64,000 nt of DNA from Hyperoodon ampullatus (taxonomy: Eukaryota > Chordata > Mammalia > Artiodactyla > Ziphiidae), in assembly GCA_949752795.1 (NCBI GenBank), contig OX457058.1, positions 152,344,353-152,408,352 on the forward strand. Reading direction: 5' to 3'. Made by a program: the position numbers and the translations under genes. Of the stretch, positions 46,861 through 59,329 are shown in pieces. Numbering within the stretch: position 1 is the first letter of the stretch; each line of letters begins with the position of its first letter. Below the pieces are notes generated by a model that did no database searches, was not told the DNA's origin, and worked only from the letters and a program-made list of their open reading frames with translations.

Positions 46861-47138
46861 AAAGTGTTTCTAGGAGTGGGGAGAGGTCAAGTCACATAAG
46901 GATTGTGAATTGACCATTCAAGTTAGTAATTCCAGATGTTAATCAGAGTCATTTGGGATCTTGATCAGAGCAGTTTTGGTGGAGTGGAGGGGGGGAAAAG
47001 CCTGGTTGGACTGAATTTTAGGGAGAGGATAAGAAGAGGAATTGGTGACATTAACTATGACAACTTTTTCAAGGTGTAAAGAAGAGAGAAATGGGACAGT
47101 AGCTGGAAGGAGAAGTGGGTCAAGAGAGGGTTTCTCAA

Positions 47139-48001
47139 AGGAACCCTCCCACACTGTTGGTGGGAATGCAAACCAGTGCAGCCAATGTGGAGAACAGTAC
47201 GGAGGTTCCTAAAAAACTAAAAATAGAGCTACCGTATGATCCAGGAATCCCACTCCTGCACATATGTCAGGAGAAAACTCTAATTCAAAAAGAATTAGAT
47301 TACATGTTGGGAATTCCCTGGCAGTCCAGTGGTTAGGGCTCCGTGTTTCCACCGCAGGGGGCATGGGTTCGACCCCTGGTCAGGGAACTAAGATCCCGCA
47401 TGCAGGGTGGGGAAAAAAATAAAAAAATAGATACATGCACCCCAGTATTCATAGCAGTACTATTTACAATAGCCAAGACGTGGAAGCAACCTGAATGTCC
47501 ATCAACAGATGAATGGATAAAGAAGATGTGGTACATATAGACAGTGGAATACTAATCAGCCATAAAAAAAGAACGAAATAATGCCATTTTCAGCAACATG
47601 GATGGACCTAGAGATTATCATACTAAGTGAAGTAAGTCAGACAGAGACGAATATCATATGATATCACTTATATGCGGAATCTAAAAATAGTGATACAAAT
47701 GAGCTTACTTACAAAACAGAAATAGACCCACAGACATAGAAAACAAATTTATGATTACCAAAGGGGAAACAAGGGTGGGTGTGGGGGGAGGGATAAATTA
47801 GGAGCTTGGGATTAACAGATACACACGACTGTATATGAAACAGATAAACAACAAGGACCTACTGTATAGCACAGGGAGCTATATTCAATATCTTATAATG
47901 GAAAAGAACCTGAAAAAGAGTATATATGTATAACTGTACACCCGAAACTAATACAACATTGTAAATCAACTATACTTCAATAAAAAATAAATTTTTTAAA
48001 A
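47139..48001 (+). mobile_element. 5'-truncated L1 with 17-bp TSD, carrying a nested SINE
   Basis: L1 3' region (CACACTGTTGGTGGGAATGC through AACATTGTAAATCAACTATA to an A-rich end). It is flanked by duplications AAGAGAGGGTTTCTCAA (47122-47138) and AAGAGAGGATTTCTCAA (48002-48018), one mismatch in 17. A tRNA-derived SINE interrupts it at 47307. Confidence 0.93.
47307..47427 (+). mobile_element. tRNA-derived SINE nested in L1
   Basis: About 120 bp: TTGGGAATTCCCTGGCAGTC, GGTTCGACCCCTGGTCAGGG (a good B box), AACTAAGATCCCGCATGC and an A-rich tail. It is a shorter tRNA-derived cetartiodactyl SINE, distinct in sequence from the two main CHR forms here. The flanks TAGATTACATG and TAGATACATG resemble a degraded TSD. 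Confidence 0.85.
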
Positions 48002-48379
48002 AAGAGAGGATTTCTCAAGACAGGAGGAATAACAGGATATTTGCAGGCTGATAGCAATGACGTTGTAGAAAGATAGTATTTGTTAATATAAGCAAGAGGG
48101 GGAGAATTTCTGGAGCCTTGTCCTTGGGTAGGAAGGAGGGGGTGTGACGTGCTGCACACGAGGAGGGCTGATTTTAGAGAGGAGAACCCTCAGTTCATCG
48201 GTGGTGGCAGTAGAAAGGCAGGTACGTGGGCAGGTGCTGGCATGTGGGTAGATGCGGTGATGGGAGCTGGGGGAAGTCCCTTTTGATTGTTTCACTTTTC
48301 TCAGCAACACTGTCATTGGCATGAATTTTCTGAACTATAGGTCTGCTTATGCCCATCCATGGAATCAAAGCCTTTGCTA

Positions 48380-49215
48380 GCTTCCTATCGACCATAAGGT
48401 TCAGATGTCTCAGCTCCTCTTATTCTAACTCCTCTGGAGCCACTACCCTCAACAGTTACCTGCACTGAGTGGTTAAGAATCCACCTGCCAATGCAGGGGA
48501 CGCGAGCTTGATCTCTGGTCCAGGAAGAACCCACGTGCCGTGGAGCAACTAAGCCCGTGTGCCACAACTACTGAGCCTGCACTCTAGAGCCCGCGAGCCA
48601 AAACTACGGAGCCTGCATGTCACAACTACTGAAGCCCAGGCGCCTAGAGCCCGTGCTCCTCAACAAGAGAAGCCACCACAGTGAGAAGCCCATGTGCTGC
48701 AACGAAGAGTAGCCCCCGCTCGCCACAACTAGAGAAAGCCTGCGCACAGCACTGAAGACCCAGTGGAGCCATAAACAAACAAACAAACAAACAAACAAAC
48801 AAACAATAATAATTTGTAAAAAAGAAAACAAAAAACAGTTACCTGCATTGCACTGTCCTGGGCTGTGCTTCCTAAGCTCACCAAACCCCTTCATGCCTCT
48901 GGGTCTTTGCACCTACTGTTCCCTCTGCCTGGAAGGCCCTTCTCCTGCTTTTCCACCTGAGAAACCTCTACTCCTCTTTCAAAATCCAACTGAAATGTCA
49001 GCTCCTTTCTGAAGCTATCAGTGCATCTCCCCTTCAGACTCTGAGCTCCCGCCTTGTGTCCCCAAGTGGTGCCTGACCGCAAATTGTCACCAAACAGATT
49101 TGTGGTGACTCAGTTAAATAAATTATTTCTCAGCACTTTAGACTGACTTTTGTCTCCTCACTAGAGGTCCATTATTTCAGATCTCTTTAGCACCTAGTAC
49201 AGAGCCTTGTGCATG
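48380..49215 (+). repeat. L2 LINE 3' region split by a SINE
   Basis: TCTGGGTCTTTGCACCTACT, GTTCCCTCTGCCTGGAAGGC and AAAATCCAACTGAAATGTCA are L2 3' hallmarks. The continuity with the sequence before 48451 suggests the CHR element landed inside it. Confidence 0.75.
48465..48833 (+). mobile_element. CHR SINE, long form, 5'-truncated
   Basis: Starts at CTGAGTGGTTAAGAATCCAC, lacking the usual first 15-20 bases and so part of the A box. It ends in (AAAC)n plus an A-rich tail. Perfect 14-bp duplications AACAGTTACCTGCA lie at 48451-48464 and 48834-48847. Confidence 0.93.
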
Positions 49216-49235
49216 AAACAAAATCAACACAGACA

Positions 49236-49268
49236 GACCAAGAGACAGACAGACAGACAGATAGATAG
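49236..49268 (+). repeat. (GACA)n/(GATA)n microsatellite
   Basis: Short run of GACAGACAGACAGACAGATA type repeats. Confidence 0.85.
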
Positions 49269-50109
49269 AAGAGCCTAGAACCACCAACTGCCAAATCTCC
49301 CTTGTGGGTTATTGAAGGTATTGTTTCTAGTGTTCCGTGTAGTCTTTGTGCCCCGGAAGGCACAACTGCTACAGTAAAAGACAGGACTCAGTGTGTTCAA
49401 TGAAGCAAAAATCAGCAAGAATGCCTTGAGGTCAGAAACTGGAAGTCCAGCCAGACTCTGCTGTGGTTGGGTGCCCAGAGACGTTTACGCCCGTCTCTGT
49501 AGGACAATCATGGAAACTCTGCATCTGGGCAGCTGAGAAACAGGAAACCTCTGTGCTGGGGCCAGCCTGCTGCCCAGAGCCCTTGATCTGGGTGTGGCCT
49601 GAGCAACAATGCTTTCTGTCTGAAAATTAACTAGCAGCACTCTCACATTCACTGATCGAAGTAGCCATTGTCACAACCCTTTAAAAACAGGTTTACTGCC
49701 TTTCTTAGATTATGAAAGTAACATAGAATCATTTTACCCCAAATATAGAAATGTATTAATAGGAGAAGAAAGACACTTATAATGCTTCCTCCTAGAAAAA
49801 AAATCACAGCTAACATTTTGGTGTTCATCATTTTTTCCAATGTTTTTCTCTGTGTGCAGATAAATTTCCATAATTACTTTCATTAAAAAACCAACAATGG
49901 AATCATAAATGCATAGTTCTATAGCTTCCAATTTTTCCCCTGTTTTGTGTCAATGAATATTAATCTACAGCAACACTGTGAAAGCCAATTAGTCCACTGT
50001 ATGGATAACTACCATACAGTAGTTAACTTATTTAATAAATTCCCATACCATAACTTATTTAATAAATTCCCTTTCTAGGGACACTTAGTTCATTCTTATG
50101 TTTTCACCA

Positions 50110-50695
50110 TTATACTCGTAGCATGGACCTTGGAATCTGACTGTCTAGATTTTTTTAATAATTAATTAATTAATTAATTAATTTTGGGCTGCACTGGGTC
50201 TTCGTTGCTGTCCGCGAGCTTTTCTCTAGTTTGTCAAGCAGGGGCTACTCTTCATTGCGGTGTGCGGGCTTCTCATTGCAGTGGCTTCTCTTGTCGCGGA
50301 GCACGGGCTCTAGGCATGTGGGCTCAGTAGCTGTGGCTTGCGGGCTCTAGAGCACAGGCTCAGTAGTTGTGGCGCACAGGCTTAGTTGCTCCGAGGCATG
50401 TGGCATCTTCCTGAACTAGGGCTTGAACCCAGGTCCCCTGCATTGGCAGGTGTATTCTTAACCACTGTGCCACAAGGGAAGCCCCTGACAGCCTAGATTT
50501 GAATCCCTAGAGCCACTTACTAGCTTTGTGACCTCTCTGTACTAAGCCTTCCAGTCAATAAAATGGGAATAACCATAGTACCTACTGTTATCATAGGGGT
50601 GTTGTGAGGATCCAATGAGTTAACAGATGTCACATTTTTAGAGCAGCTCCTGGCACATAGTAAATTGCTATTGTTATTATGAGTAGTATTGGGTT
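50110..50695 (+). repeat. MIR SINE split by a CHR SINE
   Basis: AGCATGGACCTTGGAATCTG at the left. TAGAGCCACTTACTAGCTTT and GAGTTAACAGATGTCACATT at the right continue the MIR after the inserted SINE. Confidence 0.8.
50153..50486 (-). mobile_element. CHR SINE, long form, inserted in MIR
   Basis: Reverse orientation, with a (TTAA)n tail at 50157-50183 and AGGGAAGCCC at the head. Duplications GACTGTCTAGATTT (50139) and GACAGCCTAGATTT (50487) differ at two positions. Confidence 0.93.
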
Positions 50696-51270
50696 GAACA
50701 CTCCTATCTATATCCTTGGCAACTTATCCTATTATTTTCTTATGTTACATTTCTAGAAGTGGAAATTCTGTGTCAAAAACAAGGCGTATGTTAAACTTTC
50801 ATACTTGTCACACAGTTGCCCTCCAGTTTACACCCAACTGATTGGGAGTAAAGATGAGGGTCTGAAGGAGAATTTTCAATTTTGACTGTATATTTCTGTA
50901 TTAATTGATTTTCATAAGAAAGTACTCATGCATTACTTGTATATACACTTTTAAATAGCCAGTTTGCTCTCTTACCAACATATCTTTAAAAGAACACATA
51001 TCCTCTCATCCTCACCAACAATGAACATGTCAGTCTTTTGTCAGAGTCAGTCTTTTAAATCTTTGCCAATATGATGGGTGAAAATGTTATCTCATCATTT
51101 GTATTTCTTGCTCATTTTTCATATATTTTGGGAGAAATAGTTATGTTGTGTATATTACAAAACTTAAACATGTTTATATTATTTGAGTCAATGACTCTAC
51201 ATCTACAAAGTAAAATCAAGATGCTATTAAAAAATAAAATACATTTTTAAAAATTAAAAAAAGAAAATGA
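50696..51270 (-). repeat. Old L1 3' region
   Basis: ACAGTTGCCCTCCAGTTTAC-type words and AATATGATGGGTGAAAATGT are characteristic of ancient reversed L1 3' UTRs. Confidence 0.5.
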
Positions 51271-51607
51271 GGGCTGCCCTGGTGGTGCAGTGGTTAAGAA
51301 TCCGCCTGCCAATGCAGGGGACACAGGTTTGAGCCCTGGTCCGGGAAGATCCCATATGCCACGGAGCAACTAAGCCCATGCGCCACAACTGCTGAGCCTG
51401 TGATCTAGAGCCCGCAAGACACAACTACCGAAGCCCGCGCTCCTGGAGCCCATGCTTCGCAACAGGAGAAGCCACCACAATGAGAAGCCTGTGCACCGCA
51501 GCGAAGAGTAGACCCCGCTAGCTGCAACTAGAAAAAGCCCACGCACAGCAACGAAGACCCAATGCAGCCAAAAATAAAATTTAAAAAAATTTTTAATAAA
51601 AATTTTT
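51271..51607 (+). mobile_element. CHR SINE, long form
   Basis: GGGCTGCCCTGGTGGTGCAG head, ACAACTACCGAAGCCCGC repeats, GCAACGAAGACCCAATGCAG, then an AT-rich tail. Flanking AAAATGA-type sequence on both sides is a weak TSD. Confidence 0.92.
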
Positions 51608-52145
51608 AAAAAATGATCTGATACCCACAGATTTATATCAAAATGATTATCTTAATATTATTTATAAGACTAGAGAGTGGTTAAATAAATTATAAAGTAT
51701 GATATCATCTATGCGATGCTATATTATGCAGCCATTTTAAAAAATCATGTTTGAGAAGAGTTTGTCAAACATTATTTTATAGTAAGTAGAGAGGAGAGAA
51801 AAATCACGTATTAAAAATACAAAGAAGAAAAGGATGAGAAAGAAATACATTAAAATGTTAGCAATAGTTCTTCATGGGTGATAGAACCATAGGTAATTTT
51901 TTTCTCTATTTCTTCTTTTTACTTTTCTGTATTTTCCATATTTTCAGTGGGTATGTTCTCACTCTCATAATTAAAAAAAAGGCATCCCTTGCCTTGGATA
52001 ATTTAATAAAACTTGCATTTATAGGGTAGCCTATGCATGTTTGGGGTCAGAAAATTTATGGGAAATCTCTGTACTTTCTGCTTAATTTTACCATGAACCT
52101 AAAACTGTTCTAAAAAATAAAGTCTATTAAAACAAACAAACAAAA
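51608..52145 (+). repeat. Old L1 3' end
   Basis: The 3' terminus CTCTGTACTTTCTGCTTAAT and TAAAACTGTTCTAAAAAATA with an A-rich end match an old L1MA-type element. Confidence 0.65.
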
Positions 52146-53490
52146 CTGGCATTTTGCTCTTATTGACTCTTTCCCAGACATACATTTCTGGGCACCAGAC
52201 AGGAAGAACCTCACTGGAGAAGAAAATTCAGCTACAAACACAAGCACAGAACACAGGGCTTATAAGTTAATTCCAAAGGTATGTAGGATTTTTTAGCTAG
52301 AAAGTGTAAAATGAGGGCGAGGTTGAATTTCAAGTAAATAATAGACATAAGAAAGAAGCTGTGTGTCATCTCTTTTCAGCTGAAGTATTTGAAACCATGG
52401 GTACGAGCTGAAAAGACAGCTCCACTGCACAGATCACCTCCTGACATGAGAGCCTTTCTCCCTGCGAGTCTGTGCCCTTCCATGGGATCTCCCTTGAGAT
52501 CTCCCAAAAGCTCTGCCCAAGAGGACAAAGGGGAAGAGCTGCCCACAGGGCCAGCTGGGGTGAGACTAGCAGCTCACAGTCTGTGTTTCCCCTTCTGTGG
52601 TGTGTCTACATTTAGGGAACAGCAAACACTTCTGACAAACTCCAGCAGGGCCACTAAGAACCAATCAATAAAACAAGGTGGGCTTATGAGGACTCCTTAG
52701 ATAAGAGGCACCATGTGAAGCCCAAGAGATGCTAGGTCATTCTCATCCCTATGACTGACGCTCAGACCAGATTTATATGAGGTTTATTGTTACTTCCTTG
52801 ATAATGTTCCTGCAAGGTTTTTGTTGGGAAAATTTAGTGTTTATCTTTGCAGGATTTTGTTCATTCATTTCCTAGAGTCAGTTGGATTCTGATTGGACCA
52901 GCCTAGTAGATCACCACTCCAATATGGTTGGAGAAATATGAAGGAAAATGCCTTATCCTGAAACAGCCTTTTCTGTGCAGATGTCACGGGATCTAAGGGC
53001 CCACCACGGGTGATTCATAATAGCGATCACTTAATCACACATTTATATACGAATACCTTTTTGCCTGATCCATAGTATTTCTGAACAGCCTCCCATCCTT
53101 GTACTTAGCAGGCTCAGCAAACTTTAGCTGCCACCTAAGATTTGTTCAGGGTGGCACATCTCAAGGACATACAGCATTTCCATGCTTTACTAAGGTGTTT
53201 TCATATACGACCTCACTTCTGCTTCATTTTCTGAGGGTCCCCTGCATCATCCACCCCCACATGGCTGTGGGTGGGAGCGGGGGCACCCATTGATCTCTGG
53301 TTCAGCCCTGAGTAGCTCTCCCTGCTGCACTGGTTGATGATGGAAATGGTGAGAGGAGGTCAGACTGACGGCCCAATAGGCACAGCCCTGACCATCGACA
53401 GACATAGATACAACCAAGTCGGAAGCCCTAGTTGTCTGTGTGACTAGTGCCCATGAATTATAGAATTGTCTACTGGTGTTGGATCTGGGT
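52146..53490. other. Intergenic, no gene seen
   Basis: Unique-looking sequence; the 103-codon frame at 52389-52700 has no recognisable family. It lies between PROX2 and DLST and could hold regulatory DNA, but nothing specific is visible. Confidence 0.5.
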
Positions 53491-53700
53491 CAGACTCACC
53501 AGCTCTTAGGTGATCTCATACAAGTTAACTTTGCCTCTTCCCTCCCTCAGTTGCTTTGTCTGTAAAATGGGGTTGATAACAATGCCGTTTACTAGGGGTT
53601 CGGTGAGGATCACAGGTGTTAACACACGTCCAGTGCTTGCACTCTTCAGCACTGATAATAGGTGCTCCTTAAATTGCAGCTTCCTTTCCCTGTAGGGTAG
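53491..53700 (+). repeat. MIR SINE
   Basis: CTTTGTCTGTAAAATGGGGT and GTTCGGTGAGGATCACAGGT are MIR body sequence. Confidence 0.8.
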
Positions 53701-54069
53701 GTCTGGAAGGCCCCAACGCCCTGGAATTTTAACACTGGAATGGGCTTAGGGATCACCTGGTACAGTGGGTGGTTTCCAGACTTTTAGATTTCAATCATTA
53801 ATAAAATGAAAAAAAAAAAAGGATCAGCTTGAGAGTTGCTGACACTTTCTTTGTGGTAAGGGCACAAAAATAAGTATAAAAGACTACAACCTACTATTAT
53901 TTTTATTTCATAAAAAAAGAATCTTAACCACTCTGTTTAAAAAAGAAAACAGGAAGGGCATCATATCCAAATAAATTTAGCTTTGTAAAAAAAACTCTTT
54001 ACATTGCCTTTTCTGAAAATCAGTGAAAACATCACAGACCAGTGTTAAGGAATCTCTGATTGTCAAACC

Positions 54070-54600
54070 ATACCTTCGCTTTATGGATGAGGCAGCTGAA
54101 GCCCAGAGAGGTAGAGTGACATGCCCAAGGTCACACAGTGGCTCCATGTCTCACTGTTATCTAGGACAACACCCCTGGACATAAGAGTTCCTTTCATGTC
54201 GCTGAGACAGGTGCTCCGAGCTGAGAGTTAGTAGGTCTGGGCTCTACTCCCAGCCATTTGCCCTCAAACCACACTTTATGCCTTATCTGTTTTTCTAAAA
54301 TGGGGATGATAATCACCCCCTCACTAAGACTGTCTGAGAACCTAATGAAAGATGAGCTTCAAAACTGCTCGGAGATGCATACCAGGGTATTAGAGAGTGA
54401 GGTATTAGGAGTGAAAAGTCTCCCTGTCTGTGATCTACTTGAAAGTATTTCTGCCAACAAAAATAGATGAAGCAAATATGGCAACATATGAACAATGGTT
54501 AAATCTAGGTGATAGGTTTATAGATAGGTGTTGTTACTCTAGTCTCTCCACTTTTCTGCATACTTGAAATTTTTTAAAATAAACATTCCATCATCATAAA
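54070..54600. repeat. MIR fragments and old L1 3' end
   Basis: Reversed MIR at 54070-54150 (GCCCAAGGTCACACAGTGGC) and sense MIR at 54215-54380. At 54430-54600 an old L1 end has GGTTAAATCTAGGTGATAGG and TTTTTTAAAATAAACATTCC. Confidence 0.65.
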
Positions 54601-56125
54601 AAGTGCTCTGGCAAGGTAAATGGGAGGGATGGTGTTACTCACAGAGAAGACGCCCTCAGGGAGGTCCGGTCCTGGGCTCTTCAGCCAGGTGGGGCTCGCC
54701 ACCCCAGGAGCTGGAGCAGCAACACAGCCACAGTCCTGAAGTGATTTTGGTTTCCCTGCTTCCTCCCCAGGCAGGCCTGGTGCCTGTGGCTGGGTAAGGG
54801 AAGCCTCCCACCTCTTCTCAGTGCAAGGCACCATCTGACAGACCCAGCCCTGCTGCAGCCGCTGGCACTGGGGACAGTGAGGGCTGCCTAGCGCAGCCAA
54901 CCAGTGTGGGGGGGTTATGAATATGCAGATAGAGGCCAGAGCTGGTTGGCTGCCCCCCTGCCATCTCCCACTCCCACCGCATCTCAGATGTCCAGAAAAG
55001 CCAGCTCAGAGAGGACCTTCTTGAAATGCCATCTCTTCTGTCCTTGCCTAAGGATCCACGGAGCCCCTTGATATTTTGAGACTGAGTTACCCAGCTTCAC
55101 CCATTACACTGGCCTCCAGCAGGGAGCTCCTGACCTCAGCTTCCAGATTCTCCAGAGAGTCAGCTCCAAAGTGAACATCTTTCTCTCTACCCCTCACGCA
55201 TCCTGAGGATATGGAAACCAGGCCAGCACCAAAAATATGGCATCTCAGCTCTGCAGGAAGGCTATGCGGCTTCCCCCTCCAGCAGAGGTCTGAACACTTT
55301 TGGGGAGGCTGTTTGCTGGGCCAAAAGCCCCCTTCTTTGGCAGAGCTGGGGAGAACTCACTGGCCAAATCATTTCCCCCCAACATCACTAGAATTTTAGC
55401 AACTTCTCCTCCTTCATTTTGGGAAGTGGAGTGAATGTTGTGAAATACAGCAATGAAAATCGATGCACTGAAGCTCAGTTCAACATGGATAAAGCCTCAA
55501 AATGTAATGTTAGGTGAAAGATGCAAATCACAGAATGACACAGGTACTGTGATTCCATTTATATTACGTTTAAAAATAGGCCAAAATGTCTAGATTTTCG
55601 CTGAGTACTCATCTATCCATTATTTTTAATTACAACTGAATGAAGAGATAGACAGATGGAATCTAGGTATCATGAGTAAGTCAAAGTGAATATAGGGTAT
55701 AGTCTTTATTTTATGGACCCCAGGCTCTAGCTCCATCTATCATCTGGTCAATAATATTAGAAAAAATATAAGTAAGGATGTGAGTGTATAGTTCAGACCA
55801 CACTTATGAATACTGGGGAGCTTCAGTTAAAGAAAAAGAATGTTGTGTGTATTATTTAAGCTGAGCTGCCCTCTCTGTGGTGTTTTTATAAATTAACTGA
55901 GCCATTTATTCTTCCTAGAAACATTTCTTTTTCTTATATAATTTGAAACTAAATACATCTTTTCCTCAATTTAAAGAATAAACAAAAACATGTGTACAGT
56001 TTAGGACACATGCATATTGAAGCTGCAATGGAAGCCTGGGGATGGTTAATATATAATTCAGTATAGCAGTGGTTAACTCTGGGACAACCAGCAAGGAGGG
56101 TCACATAGTGCTTTGCCATTTCTTT
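54601..56125. other. Intergenic, no gene seen
   Basis: GC-richer stretch at 54640-55400 with no recognisable exon; old L1-like sequence at about 55440-55590. Open frames here have no family signature. Confidence 0.5.
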
Positions 56126-56338
56126 TTCTTTCTTTTTTTTTTTTTTGCGGTACGCGGGCCCCTCACTGTTGTGGCCTCTCCCGTTGTGGAGCACAGGCGC
56201 CGGACGCACAGGCTCAGCGGCCATGGCTCACAGGCCTAGCTGCTCCGCGGCATGTGGGATCTTCCCGGACCAGGGCATGAACCCGCGTCCCCTGCATTGG
56301 CAGGCAGACTCTCAACCACTGTGCCACCAGGGAAGCCC
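56126..56338 (-). mobile_element. CHR SINE, short form
   Basis: T-rich start, then GCGGTACGCGGGCCCCTCAC, ending GGGAAGCCC. The 18-bp flanks beginning at 56108 and 56339 (G-T/G-GCTTT-G/A-C-C/T-ATTTCTTT pattern) are an imperfect duplication, so the copy is older than most here. Confidence 0.92.
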
Positions 56339-57532
56339 GGGCTTTACTATTTCTTTGCCATTTCTAAGCTGCATGGTGAGTGTGGGTATTCTTTTTGTTA
56401 CTTTTCTTTAACTCATACACATATATTTATACACCCTTTTGAATATATATTTTGCCATAAAAATTTTCTTTTGAACCCTGCCATAAACACAAGTTTATGA
56501 ACTTGTATTCACCAACTCCTGTCCCAATAGATGATGCTGTGTCCTGAAAGGCTTTAAATACAGAAGAAGGTGTGAGCTTATTGAGTTGGACCCTGGGCTC
56601 CACGGAAGCTCATATGTGATTCTCAAGAAAATCAGTTTTAACCTTTATCCTGTGAGAGAAATTTTGCACGCAACTGTGTGTGTGTGTGCACTGCTACGTG
56701 TGTGGTGTCTAAGACTGTAACATCTAATTAACTTAGGCAATCACTGAAACTCCAGGAGAAATGCTTTGCCACATTATCCAGGCCTGAGCTTCTAAACTCT
56801 CAATCAGAATCTCAAAAATTAATTATTTAAGACTGAAAAAATTAAGTAGTTATCTAAGAAATATTAACAGCAACCCCTGCAAAGGATTGTCACAAGTCCT
56901 GATTACTGTTTTTGGACTCTTTATCTGCATCCAGCAGTGCTGTCAGCATGGCAGTATTTAATCATGCCACTGTATTTATTGAGTACCTACAGAGTACCAG
57001 CCACTGTGTCCTGTGCAGGGGATTTAGGAAAATAGAGTCATCTCTTTCCTTCTGCTGTTGTGCCCAATAGAGGAGACAGACAGGTAAAAATGACATTGCA
57101 ATCAAGGTGGAGATACAGACACAATGCTTTGGAAAAACAGAAAAGATATCTGTTAACTCTGCTAGAGGGGATTAGGAAGGGATTCAAAAGACTTTTAGAG
57201 GATGATTAGGAGTCCTTAGGCAAATAGGAGTTGGGAGCAGCCCGGGCAAAGATGTGAAGGAGTGAAATAGAACTAAAGCTCAGCACCTGGGAGAATGGCG
57301 GTGGGGAAGGTAGGGAGAGGGTCACAATATAGCCAGAGGCCAGGTTATCAGGTGCCTGGTCAAGTTGAAGAGTTTGGACTTTACCCTACTGACAGAGAAG
57401 CAACCGAAGGACTTTAAGCAGGGGAGTGACAGGATTAGATTTGCATTTCAAAGACATCTTTGACACAGGTGTGGAGGATAAGTTACAGAAAGTAAGAGTG
57501 GAGGCCCAGGTCCTTTCAGGAAGCTTTTTTAA
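56339..57532. other. Intergenic, old repeats, no gene seen
   Basis: A short (TG)n run lies near 56680. 57060-57480 resembles the unnamed old mammalian repeat also seen at 46.1 kb (GGACTTTACCCTACTGACAG). Confidence 0.5.
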
Positions 57533-57872
57533 TTTTTTACTTTTTAATAAATTTATTTATTTATTTTTGGCTGCGGGTGGGCTTTCTCTAGTTGCGGTGA
57601 GTGAGGGCTACTCTTCGTTGCGGTGCTCGGGCTTCTCATTGCGGTGGCTTCTCTTGTTGCGGAGCACGGGCTCTAGGGGCCTCGGCTTCAGTAGTTGTGG
57701 TGTGTGGGCTTAGTAGTTGTGTCTCGCGGGCTCTAGAGCGCAGGCTCAGTAGATGTGGCGCGTGGGTGTAGTTGCTCCGTGGCACGTGGGATCTTCCTGG
57801 ACTAGGGCTCGAACCTATGTCCCCTGTATTGGCAGGGGGATTCTTAACCACTGCACCACCAGGGAAGTCCCC
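57533..57872 (-). mobile_element. CHR SINE, long form
   Basis: (TTTA)n tail, TTTTGGCTGCGGGTGGGC, and head CCAGGGAAGTCCC. Duplications AGGAAGCTTTTTTAA (57518) and AGGAAGTTTTTTAA (57873) flank it. Confidence 0.93.
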
Positions 57873-58082
57873 AGGAAGTTTTTTAAATAATCAAGGTGAA
57901 GGATGCTGAGGACTTGATCAGAGGCAGTTGCAGGACAAGGATGTTTTCTCTGTTTAAAGTTAGGGCCTCTGCCCATCCCTCCAGAACTGCAGTGGAAGTG
58001 CTTTCAGGGTTTGGGTGAGTGAAGGCATCATAAAGCTCCTAAGGATCAGGCAAGAAGACTCAGCTAAAGAAACCAACATGAG

Positions 58083-58288
58083 GCTTGCCTGGTGGCGCAG
58101 TGGTTGGGAGTCCGCCTGCCGATGCAGGGGACACGGGTTCGTGTCCCGGTCCGGGAAGATCCCACATGCTGCGGAGCGGCTGGACCCATGAGCCATGGCC
58201 ACTGGGCGTGCGTGTCCGGAGCCTGTGCTCCACAACAGGAGAGACCACAGCAGTGAGAGGCCCGCGTACCGCAAAAAAAAAAATAATA
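58083..58288 (+). mobile_element. CHR SINE, short form, perfect 17-bp TSD
   Basis: Head GCTTGCCTGGTGGCGCAGTG, short A-tail. Perfect duplications AAAGAAACCAACATGAG lie at 58066-58082 and 58289-58305. Confidence 0.96.
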
Positions 58289-58321
58289 AAAGAAACCAAC
58301 ATGAGTAGGCACCAAGTGGCT

Positions 58322-58339
58322 CATTCATTCATTCATTCT
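58322..58339 (+). repeat. (CATT)n microsatellite
   Basis: Four to five units of CATT. Confidence 0.8.
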
Positions 58340-58573
58340 TAATTCAAACTGAAGTTTATAGAACACCTTTTCTAATAGGAAGGCGAACTATAAAAGTGGA
58401 TACTCAGGGGCCTGGGGCTTTACGGGGAGGATAAACTAAAGAGTAGAGGGAGTGCTACCTGCTTTCAATTTGAAGCATGGTCTTCCCAGAGCTGGGAGGC
58501 CCAAATTCAGCCCACAAGTATTTATTGCACACCTAAACTGTGACAACCTCTGTTCTAAGTGCTGGGGATACAT

Positions 58574-58960
58574 TATACTTCAAAAACAAGCAAACAAACT
58601 CATAGAGAAAGAAATCTTATTTGTGGGTACCAGAGGTGAGGGAGGTGGGGGAATTGGATGAAGGTATAAACTTCCAGTTATAAGATAAATAAGTACTAGG
58701 GAGGTAACGCACAACATGATAGATTAACACTGCTGTAAGTTATATATGAACGTTTTTAAGAGCATAAATCATGAGTTCTCATCACAAGAAAAAATTTTTC
58801 TTTAATTTCTCTAATTTTGTACCTCTGAGACAACGGATGTTCATTAAACTTTTTGTGATAATCACTTCATGATACACATAAATCATTATGCTGTATATCT
58901 TAAACTTACACAGTGCTACATGTCAATTATATCGCGACAAAACTGTAATTTAAAAAAATT
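58574..58960 (+). mobile_element. 5'-truncated old L1 with 13-bp TSD
   Basis: L1 3' sequence (AACACTGCTGTAAGTTATAT, ATGTCAATTATATCGCGACA, AAACTGTAATTTAAAAAAA). It sits between perfect duplications GCTGGGGATACAT at 58561-58573 and 58961-58973, inserted into an older mammalian repeat that resumes with CAGTGAACAAGACAG. Confidence 0.85.
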
Positions 58961-59329
58961 GCTGGGGATACATCAGTGAACAAGACAGACGAGGTCCCTA
59001 ATCTCATGGATTTTATATTCTGGGGGTAGAGTGACAAATGAACGGCCTCCAAAATGCACAGGATGTATGGGGAACAATTAGCTCGGCTGGAGACAGTTTG
59101 AGTTGGCACTATGGAAGATCAGGAGATGTGGATGCAGAAGTAAGCCTACTTGGTGAAGATCTTCAGCTCGGTTAAAGGGCAATGGGAGCCCTTTAGAGGT
59201 TCCTTGGGGTTCTGTTTCTTTGTTCCGGGGTTAGGGAGCGAGGCAAGTGATTATTGCTTTTTTCAATATTTGAGGAACCTGAGGCTTAGGAAGGCAATGT
59301 CACCTGCCCAAGGCCACACAAGTGTAAGG

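Noticed and set aside
52389..52700. 103-codon frame in the PROX2-DLST interval
   Set aside because: No domain, no splice context and no resemblance to a known protein; its length is within what chance gives in GC-moderate DNA.
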